Positions 5,417 through 10,654 of a DNA stretch of 10,654 bases are shown one piece after another. Positions within the stretch are counted from its first letter, which is position 1. Every line of letters starts with the position of its first letter. Under the pieces are notes generated by a model. That model was not told the origin of the DNA. It was given only the letters and a program-made list of their open reading frames with translations, and did no database searches. Made by a program: the position numbers and the translations under genes. The DNA comes from Saccharicrinis sp. UBA6048 (GTDB lineage Bacteria > Bacteroidota > Bacteroidia > Bacteroidales > Marinilabiliaceae): assembly GCA_002429115.1 (NCBI GenBank), contig DIYS01000211.1:1-10654 (forward strand). The letters run 5' to 3'.

Positions 5417-7003
5417 ATGAAAAAAGCACTATATTTTATAATTATTGGCTTATTGAGCTTTCCGTTACTTAAAGCCCAAAATTTGGACGATGCAATAAGG
5501 TTTAATAAACGAGAATTAAGTGGTACATCCAGATCCCTGGGTATGGCAAATGCATTTGGTGCCTTGGGAGGTGACTTAAGCTCATTAAGCATTAATCCTG
5601 CCGGTATTGCAACTTACAGAACTTCTGAGTTTGCTTTCACTCCATCTATAACGCTCAACCAATCAACCGCAACTTATGGAACATTAAGTAATAAAGATGA
5701 TAAATATGCATTTCCATTAAATCAAATTGGCTTTGTAACAACTAATAAGCCAATGAGAGAACGTAACAAAGGCCTAATCAGTACACATTTTGGTTTTACT
5801 TATAATCGAACTGCTGATTTTCATGAATATACAAGTATGCTATTAGGCAGGAATATTACGGATGAATATGATAATGACGGCTACCCTACAAGAATTAATA
5901 CACTCCTAACTAGTTTATTATGGAAAGGTATGGGGCAAACCCCTGATGAAATGCAAATTAACTCTTATCCATCTTATCAGGCTTATGATGTTTATTTAAT
6001 AAACCCTGTTTTTGAAGATCAGGAATATCCAACTGAATACTTCAGTGAGTATGAGTTTAAAGATGAATCTGATAATACGATCTACAATAAAAATTTAAAT
6101 GGTATTACTCAGATGAACATTATTGAACGCAGTGGATATGCTGGTGAATATGGCATAACCATTGGTGCAAATATTAGTCATGTGCTACTTCTCGGTGGCT
6201 CTATTAACATTCAGTCGTTTAAATACGAGCAAAAAGAAAGTTTCAGAGAAATAAATAGCAATGGCTTTGATCCAGCGTTCAATACTGATCTGGACTATTA
6301 TGATGCGTACAATAAACTAAATCAAAAAGGCCTGGGACTTAACGCTAAGTTTGGTATGATACTTAATTTGAATCCGGTTCGTCTTGGTGCTTCATTCCAC
6401 ACACCAACCTTCTTTGGTATAGACGAAGAATATTACAGCGGTATGGATTCATATTTCATGAACTACGACCATTACAATACGAAATCTACCATTACTGAAT
6501 TTTCATACAACTATCGAACCCCATACAGAGCAAATGGAAGCGCAGCAATTATTTTAGGCAAATTTGCATTACTATCATTTGATTATGAAATGACAGATCA
6601 TACATCTTCCAAGTTTGACTCAAAAGATGGCTATGCCACCCTATTTGAGGATATTAACAAATCGATTAATGAAGAAATGAAAATCACACATGATTTCAGA
6701 GCAGGTATTGAAATTAAACCAGTACCATACGTTGCCCTAAGAGCTGGAGCTGCCTACTTTGACTCTCCAATCAAAGATGAATATATCGATGTTGAATTAA
6801 CTAAGTGGATGGGAACTGCAGGACTTGGTATCCGCAACAAAAATTTCTTTTTTGATGTTGCCTATGCTTTAAAGTTAAATGACGACAATTACTATATGAA
6901 CACAAGCGAAGGTTCTTTACTTGAAGGCCTTTCCTTCACTGGACCTATTAAACTTGAAAATAGAAATCACCAGGCTAGCTTTACTTTTGGTTGGAAATTT
7001 TAA
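5417..7003 (+). CDS. OmpP1/FadL-like outer-membrane beta-barrel protein
   Basis: A 528-residue predicted outer-membrane porin or transporter. The signal peptide is clear (MKK, then a hydrophobic run, with likely cleavage after A20 in LKAQ). The N-terminal part of the mature protein has a motif common to FadL/TodX/PorV-like barrels: SRSLGMANAFGALGG (38-52) followed by INPAGIA (59-65). The rest alternates in the manner of beta strands with Gly- and Tyr-rich turns, and the chain ends in an aromatic C-terminal strand (FTFGWKF), the usual barrel-assembly signal. FadL relatives carry hydrophobic compounds; some Bacteroidota members are annotated as hemin receptors, but no ligand can be read from this sequence. 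It follows the lipoprotein gene by 33 bases with no terminator or promoter between, and a strong hairpin ends the unit. Family level is fairly secure, substrate unknown. Confidence 0.87.
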   Translation: MKKALYFIIIGLLSFPLLKAQNLDDAIRFNKRELSGTSRSLGMANAFGALGGDLSSLSINPAGIATYRTSEFAFTPSITLNQSTATYGTLSNKDDKYAFPLNQIGFVTTNKPMRERNKGLISTHFGFTYNRTADFHEYTSMLLGRNITDEYDNDGYPTRINTLLTSLLWKGMGQTPDEMQINSYPSYQAYDVYLINPVFEDQEYPTEYFSEYEFKDESDNTIYNKNLNGITQMNIIERSGYAGEYGITIGANISHVLLLGGSINIQSFKYEQKESFREINSNGFDPAFNTDLDYYDAYNKLNQKGLGLNAKFGMILNLNPVRLGASFHTPTFFGIDEEYYSGMDSYFMNYDHYNTKSTITEFSYNYRTPYRANGSAAIILGKFALLSFDYEMTDHTSSKFDSKDGYATLFEDINKSINEEMKITHDFRAGIEIKPVPYVALRAGAAYFDSPIKDEYIDVELTKWMGTAGLGIRNKNFFFDVAYALKLNDDNYYMNTSEGSLLEGLSFTGPIKLENRNHQASFTFGWKF

Positions 7004-7030
7004 CCTTCTCCAACCTATTCTTAACCATAG

Positions 7031-7070
7031 AAAAGCCGCTTCTCAAACATTGAAAAGCGGCTTTTATTTT
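7031..7070 (+). terminator. Large hairpin terminator between the barrel gene and cysN
   Basis: AAAAGCCGCTT (7031-7041) pairs perfectly with AAGCGGCTTTT (7055-7065). The stem continues past one C/A mismatch as TCAA/TTGA around a 3-base loop. A T-rich tract follows on the plus strand. It is the only hairpin in the convergent gap. On the minus strand only the four stem Ts follow, so it may end cysN transcripts less efficiently. Confidence 0.92.
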
Positions 7071-7084
7071 TAGTTAAATATCGT

Positions 7085-8362
7085 CTAGATAATCATTCCG
7101 GCTGCAACAGTTTCATTTGTTGCTTCATCCACCAAAATTATACTACCGGTGATTCTGTTACGACTGTACGAATCGAAAAATAATGGCTTCGTTGATCGTA
7201 TTTTAATACGTGCAATATCGTTCATACCAACAGCCTTATCTTCTTCATTCTTCTCCAAGGTATTAATATTCATTTTATACTGAATATCAATTACCATACA
7301 GCGTGCATCAGCTGAAGTATGTTTGATCACATACTTACCACGTGGCATTAACTGACGTTCATTAAACCAACATACCATTGCTTCAATATCCTGACTGTTT
7401 TTTGGTTCAGAGCCATTGTTCTTTTTAACCAGCATATCACCACGGCTAATATCAATCTCATCTTCCAGTGTGATTGATACAGATTGTGGTGCAAAACCAA
7501 CCTCCAATGGTTCTTCCATCATATCAATGGTTTTAACTTTGGAAGTAAATCCGCTTGGCAATACACCTACTTCATCACCAACCTTGATGGCTCCACTTGC
7601 AATACGACCTGCATAGCCGCGGTAATCAGGCCATTCTGCCGACTGAGGACGAATTACATACTGAACAGGGAAACGGAAATCATCGTGGTTAATATCACTG
7701 CTGATGTGAATATTTTCCAACAAATACATCAATGTTGGTCCATCGTACCAATCCATTACTTCTGATCGCTCAACAACGTTATCACCTTTTAAGGCACTGA
7801 TTGGCACAAAGCGAATATCTTTAACTGATAATTTTGATGACACAGCATCGATATCAGACTTAATCTTTTCAAATGTTTCCTGGCTGTAATCAACCAAGTC
7901 CATTTTATTAATACAGAAAATTACGTGAGGAATTTGTAACAATGATGCGATGTACGCATGACGTAGGGTTTGCTCCAATACACCATGACGAGCATCCACC
8001 AGAATCAAAGCCACATTCGCCGTACTTGCACCTGTTACCATGTTGCGCGTATACTGAATGTGTCCCGGTGTATCTGCAATAATAAATTTACGCTTAGGCG
8101 TTGCGAAATAACGATAAGCTACATCGATGGTGATTCCCTGCTCACGCTCCGAACGCAAACCATCAGTCAGTAAAGCTAAGTTTACTTCTTCGTGACCAGA
8201 ACGCTCACTAACACGCTCAATCGCTTCCATCTGATCTTCAAAGATGGCTTTACTATCGTACAACAAACGACCAATTAAGGTACTTTTACCGTCGTCAACA
8301 CTTCCTGCTGTGGTGAAGCGTAAAAGCTCCATATCTAAATATCCTGATTCTTTTCCGGACAT
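7085..8362 (-). CDS. cysN: Sulfate adenylyltransferase subunit 1 (CysN GTPase)
   Basis: GTP-hydrolysing subunit of ATP sulfurylase; it drives formation of adenosine 5'-phosphosulfate from ATP and sulfate by CysD, the first step of sulfate activation. The 425-residue product is an EF-Tu-like translation-factor GTPase with all main motifs: P-loop GSVDDGKST (20-28), switch I EQGITID (74-80), DTPGH (97-101), NKMD (152-155) and SAL (189-191). Beta-barrel domains follow (about 230-425). It ends without an APS-kinase (CysC) domain, so it is not a NodQ-type fusion. It lies 28 bases downstream of cysD, and the two are surely co-transcribed. The start gives MSGKESGYLDMELLRF; the internal Met at residue 11 is a less likely alternative. 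Confidence 0.97.
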   Translation of the reverse strand: MSGKESGYLDMELLRFTTAGSVDDGKSTLIGRLLYDSKAIFEDQMEAIERVSERSGHEEVNLALLTDGLRSEREQGITIDVAYRYFATPKRKFIIADTPGHIQYTRNMVTGASTANVALILVDARHGVLEQTLRHAYIASLLQIPHVIFCINKMDLVDYSQETFEKIKSDIDAVSSKLSVKDIRFVPISALKGDNVVERSEVMDWYDGPTLMYLLENIHISSDINHDDFRFPVQYVIRPQSAEWPDYRGYAGRIASGAIKVGDEVGVLPSGFTSKVKTIDMMEEPLEVGFAPQSVSITLEDEIDISRGDMLVKKNNGSEPKNSQDIEAMVCWFNERQLMPRGKYVIKHTSADARCMVIDIQYKMNINTLEKNEEDKAVGMNDIARIKIRSTKPLFFDSYSRNRITGSIILVDEATNETVAAGMII

Positions 8363-8390
8363 ATTATTGATTTTTCAGATTTAACAAAGT

Positions 8391-9296
8391 TTAAAAATAA
8401 CCTTCACGTTTACGATCTTCCATCGCTGATTCAGAACGCTTATCGTCGGCACGGCCACCACGCTCTGTTGTTCTTGTAGAAGCCACTTCGTGAATAATAT
8501 CCTCAAGCGTATCAGCTGTTGAAAGCGTTAAACCTGTACAAGTTACATCGCCAATTGTACGACAACGTACATCTAAAGTCTGAACCTCTTCAGTTTCTTT
8601 CAGCTGCATAAAAGGCAACTTCGCCAACCACACTCCGTCGCGGTTAAATACTTCGCGTTTGTGTGTAAAGTAAAGGCTTGGCAACTCTATTTGCTCCATG
8701 TAGATATATTGCCAAACATCCATTTCTGTCCAGTTACTGATTGGGAATACACGGAAGTGCTCACCCATATTTTTACGACCATTGAAAATATTCCACAACT
8801 CTGGTCGCTGATTTTTCGGGTCCCACTGACCAAATTCATCACGATGCGAGAAGAAGCGTTCTTTAGCACGAGCCTTTTCCTCATCACGACGTCCGCCACC
8901 CATTGCGGCATCAAACTTATTACTTTCGATGGCATCTAAAAGAGTTGTTGTTTGCAGCTTATTACGACTTGCATTCACTCCTTTTTCTTCAACCACACGT
9001 CCTTGATCAATTGAATCCTGAACCAATGCCACGATACACTTTGTTCCTGTTTCTTCCATTACACGATCTCTGTATTCGAGAGCTTCAGGGAAGTTATGTC
9101 CGGTATCGATGTGCATTAACGGGAATGGCACCTTAGCCGGCCAAAAAGCCTTTCGAGCCAGGTGAAACATTACGATTGAGTCTTTTCCTCCGGAGAATAA
9201 CATCACAGGGTTTTCAAATTGAGCAGCAACTTCTCTAATAACATAGATTGATTCCGCCTCCAATTCTTTAAGGTGATTTATTCGGTATTGATCCAT
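8391..9296 (-). CDS. cysD: Sulfate adenylyltransferase subunit 2 (CysD)
   Basis: Catalytic subunit of ATP sulfurylase, a PP-loop (adenosine nucleotide alpha-hydrolase-like) enzyme forming adenosine 5'-phosphosulfate with CysN. The 301 residues match the family (302 in E. coli). The PP-loop SGGKDS lies at 35-40, with HIDTGHNFPE shortly after. The C-terminus carries the characteristic GGRADDK and SAMEDRKREGYF segments. It is first in a two-gene minus-strand operon with cysN. Neither cysC nor cysH is in the window, so whether APS goes to PAPS or straight to reduction cannot be told here. The upstream leader has its own promoter and a hairpin. Confidence 0.97.
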   Translation of the reverse strand: MDQYRINHLKELEAESIYVIREVAAQFENPVMLFSGGKDSIVMFHLARKAFWPAKVPFPLMHIDTGHNFPEALEYRDRVMEETGTKCIVALVQDSIDQGRVVEEKGVNASRNKLQTTTLLDAIESNKFDAAMGGGRRDEEKARAKERFFSHRDEFGQWDPKNQRPELWNIFNGRKNMGEHFRVFPISNWTEMDVWQYIYMEQIELPSLYFTHKREVFNRDGVWLAKLPFMQLKETEEVQTLDVRCRTIGDVTCTGLTLSTADTLEDIIHEVASTRTTERGGRADDKRSESAMEDRKREGYF

Positions 9297-9326
9297 AATA
9301 AGTTGATTTGTCTTACAATATAATTT

Positions 9327-9346
9327 AGCAGACGAATAAGTCTGCT
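9327..9346 (-). promoter_or_regulatory. Hairpin in the cysD leader
   Basis: AGCAGAC (9327-9333) and GTCTGCT (9340-9346) form a perfect 7-base inverted repeat around a 6-base loop. It lies between the predicted transcription start (about 9364) and the cysD ATG (9296). No T run follows it, so it is not a plain terminator; it could be an operator or an mRNA structure. I do not see a recognisable SAM riboswitch. Confidence 0.45.
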
Positions 9347-9369
9347 GCCATTTTCTACAAAAACGTCGC

Positions 9370-9400
9370 CAAAGTTAACGATTAATACAAGACTTTGAAA
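9370..9400 (-). promoter_or_regulatory. Promoter of the cysDN operon
   Basis: On the minus strand, TTTC (9400-9397), a near match to TTTG, then 19 bases, then TAACTTTG (9377-9370), an exact TAnnTTTG. The start would be near 9364, giving a leader of about 68 bases. Confidence 0.6.
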
Positions 9401-9433
9401 ATTTTAAGTGCAGTGCTTTTGGGGAAATTAAAG

Positions 9434-9466
9434 CAATAAAAAAGGGTGCTTAAGGCACCCTTTTTT
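9434..9466 (-). terminator. Intrinsic terminator of fabI
   Basis: A 12-base perfect stem, 9438-9449 with 9455-9466, loop TTAAG. The GC core is GGGTGC/GCACCC with A6 and T6 arms, and the minus-strand T run continues past the stem. The stem starts 4 bases beyond the fabI stop codon. Its symmetric A/T arms mean it could also stop plus-strand transcription. Confidence 0.93.
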
Positions 9467-9470
9467 GCTT

Positions 9471-10316
9471 TTAGTATTTCGAATCTAAATCGTCGATGTC
9501 AAAACTTTTATTGTATTGTGTCATGGCCCGCAAGCTCATACCCACATTGGAGAATCCTCCATCGTGATATAAGTTTTGCATGGTTACTTTACGAGTCATA
9601 TCTGAGAATAAGGTGATACAGTAATCGGCACAATCCTGCGCGTCTGCATTCCCCAGTGGCGACATTCTATCCGAAAAGTCAATTAGGCCATCGATACCTT
9701 TTACACCACTACCAGCTGTTGTTACAGTAGGTGATTGCGATACCGTATTAATGCGCACCTTACGTTCGCGTCCGTAAATATATCCAAAACTACGACCTAT
9801 GGATTCCAATAAAGATTTAGCATCAGCCATATCGTTATAACCATAGAACGTACGTTGTGCTGCCACATAGCTTAATCCAAGAACAGAGCCCCACTCATTA
9901 ATAGCATCCATCTTAAAAGCTACCTGCAACATTTTATGAAAAGAAATAGCTGAGATATCAAGTGTTTTATTCAGATAGTTGTAATCCAAATCATGATAAA
10001 CTCTTTTTTTACGAACATTCAATGACATACCGATAGAGTGTAAAACAAAATCAACCTTTCCACCTAACACTTCCATCGATTTTTGAAATACATTCTCAAG
10101 GTCGGCTACACTTGTAGCATCAGCAGGAATAATTTCAGCATTACATTTTTTACCCAACTCAATAACTTCACCCATTCGGCAAGCTACGGGAGTATTGGAC
10201 AAGGTAAATGTTGCACCTTCCTCATGTGCCCTTTCTGCGATTTTCCATGCAATAGACATGTCATTAAGGGCTCCAAAAATTATCCCTTTTTTTCCTTTTA
10301 AAAGATCAAATCCCAT
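9471..10316 (-). CDS. fabI: Enoyl-[acyl-carrier-protein] reductase (NADH), FabI
   Basis: Catalyses the last reduction in each cycle of type II fatty-acid synthesis, converting trans-2-enoyl-ACP to acyl-ACP with NAD(P)H, in the cytoplasm. The 281-residue short-chain dehydrogenase fold has the FabI-type nucleotide site near GIIFGALND (11-19) with SIAWKIA following. The catalytic set is intact: Y150 in GLSY, Y160 and K167 in YNDMADAK, with the same Tyr-10-Tyr-7-Lys spacing as E. coli Y146/Y156/K163. HSIG (93-96) retains the glycine matching E. coli G93, a known site of diazaborine/triclosan resistance changes. The reading frame extends upstream to 10367, but I place the start at 10316: that Met begins the family N-terminus and the promoter lies inside the longer extension. 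It is transcribed alone, between recN and cysD. Confidence 0.96.
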   Translation of the reverse strand: MGFDLLKGKKGIIFGALNDMSIAWKIAERAHEEGATFTLSNTPVACRMGEVIELGKKCNAEIIPADATSVADLENVFQKSMEVLGGKVDFVLHSIGMSLNVRKKRVYHDLDYNYLNKTLDISAISFHKMLQVAFKMDAINEWGSVLGLSYVAAQRTFYGYNDMADAKSLLESIGRSFGYIYGRERKVRINTVSQSPTVTTAGSGVKGIDGLIDFSDRMSPLGNADAQDCADYCITLFSDMTRKVTMQNLYHDGGFSNVGMSLRAMTQYNKSFDIDDLDSKY

Positions 10317-10337
10317 ATCAATTAAATTTTGAGCGTG

Positions 10338-10367
10338 CAAATATACACCATATGCTGCACAACACAA
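10338..10367 (-). promoter_or_regulatory. Promoter of fabI
   Basis: Minus-strand TTG (10367-10365), a 19-base spacer, then TATATTTG (10345-10338), an exact TAnnTTTG. Transcription would begin near 10331, leaving a leader of about 15 bases before the ATG at 10316. Confidence 0.75.
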
Positions 10368-10414
10368 GTTTCAAAGTAAATATTCTACAACTAACAATAA
10401 ATAACAATTAATAA

Positions 10415-10432
10415 TCTAAATGGTTCTTTAGA
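10415..10432 (-). terminator. Weak hairpin downstream of recN
   Basis: TCTAAA (10415-10420) and TTTAGA (10427-10432) pair around a 6-base loop, 15 bases past the recN stop. The stem is short and AT-rich, and the following minus-strand sequence is T-rich but has no clean T run. It is a possible but poor terminator. Confidence 0.25.
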
Positions 10433-10446
10433 CTGTAAGTATCTGA

Positions 10447-10654
10447 TTAATTCCTCAATAGCGATCTTGCATTTTCAAGCGCTACATCAGATAAAGTTGA
10501 ACCACTTAACATCTTAGCCACTTCTACTACCCTATCTTCATGCGATAGTTTCTTAATATTAGAAATGGTTTTATCTTTTTGATCGGTTTTAAATACCTTA
10601 AAATGATGATCACCTTTAACCGTGATTTGCGGCAGGTGCGTTATGCTAATCACC
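10447..10654 (-). CDS. recN: DNA repair protein RecN, C-terminal end (partial)
   Basis: Only the last 68 or so codons lie in the window; the gene continues past the right edge, so the first codon seen is internal. RecN is an SMC-like ATPase that acts in double-strand break repair and homologous recombination; full-length proteins are roughly 550 residues. The fragment begins with the ATPase-head motif ISITHLPQ, characteristic of the RecN/SMC C-terminal nucleotide-binding lobe. It is followed by a beta-rich segment (KGDHHFKVFK), the LSHEDRVVEVAKMLSG helix region typical of RecN, and a short tail. Downstream fabI has its own promoter, so the two are probably separate transcripts. Confidence 0.9.
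   Translation of the reverse strand, partial: VISITHLPQITVKGDHHFKVFKTDQKDKTISNIKKLSHEDRVVEVAKMLSGSTLSDVALENARSLLRN

Noticed and set aside
7416..9136. Several short reading frames overlapping cysN and cysD.
   Set aside because: They are shadows of conserved genes with complete catalytic motifs.
10317..10367. A 17-residue longer FabI start at 10367.
   Set aside because: The fabI promoter lies inside it, and the Met at 10316 begins the normal FabI N-terminus.

Overview
The window looks like an ordinary chromosomal segment of a Bacteroidota bacterium, probably class Bacteroidia; a marine Marinilabiliales/Marinifilaceae-type genome would fit, but that rank is an inference from overall protein character. 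Evidence: AT-rich intergenic DNA, AT-rich ribosome-binding regions, several promoters of the Bacteroidota type (TTG, 19 bases, TAnnTTTG), a short archaeal/eukaryotic-type prolyl-tRNA synthetase, a LytTR response regulator, a lipoprotein paired with an OmpP1/FadL-like outer-membrane protein, and an FabI enoyl-ACP reductase with the Bacteroidota-style N-terminus. I see no phage, transposase, CRISPR array, tRNA, rRNA or defence system.

Layout, left to right. Positions 1-178 hold no confident gene but contain a GC-richer, potentially folded block (about 54-128). A strong promoter (179-209) drives a 90-residue HU DNA-binding protein (263-535), which ends in a strong intrinsic terminator. A TrmH-type tRNA 2'-O-methyltransferase (615-1310) and a LytTR response regulator (1367-2083) follow on the same strand. 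The regulator converges on prolyl-tRNA synthetase proS (2217-3689, minus), each with its own terminator. A divergent 236-base gap contains a perfect 12-base palindrome and leads into a two-gene envelope unit on the plus strand: an unusual lipoprotein with an aromatic/Gly-rich centre and a long Ser/Arg/Asn tail (3926-5383), then an OmpP1/FadL-like beta-barrel protein (5417-7003). A large hairpin ends that unit.

The right third is all minus strand: recN (3' end only, running off the window), fabI with its own promoter and terminator, then a cysD-cysN operon for ATP sulfurylase with a hairpin in its leader.

Functionally this is mostly housekeeping (nucleoid structure, tRNA modification and charging, fatty-acid synthesis, sulfate activation, DNA repair). 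The part least explained by known biology is the lipoprotein/outer-membrane protein pair at 3926-7003. The first 178 bases and the palindrome at 3887-3898 are the most interesting non-coding signals. I found no convincing new multi-gene system.
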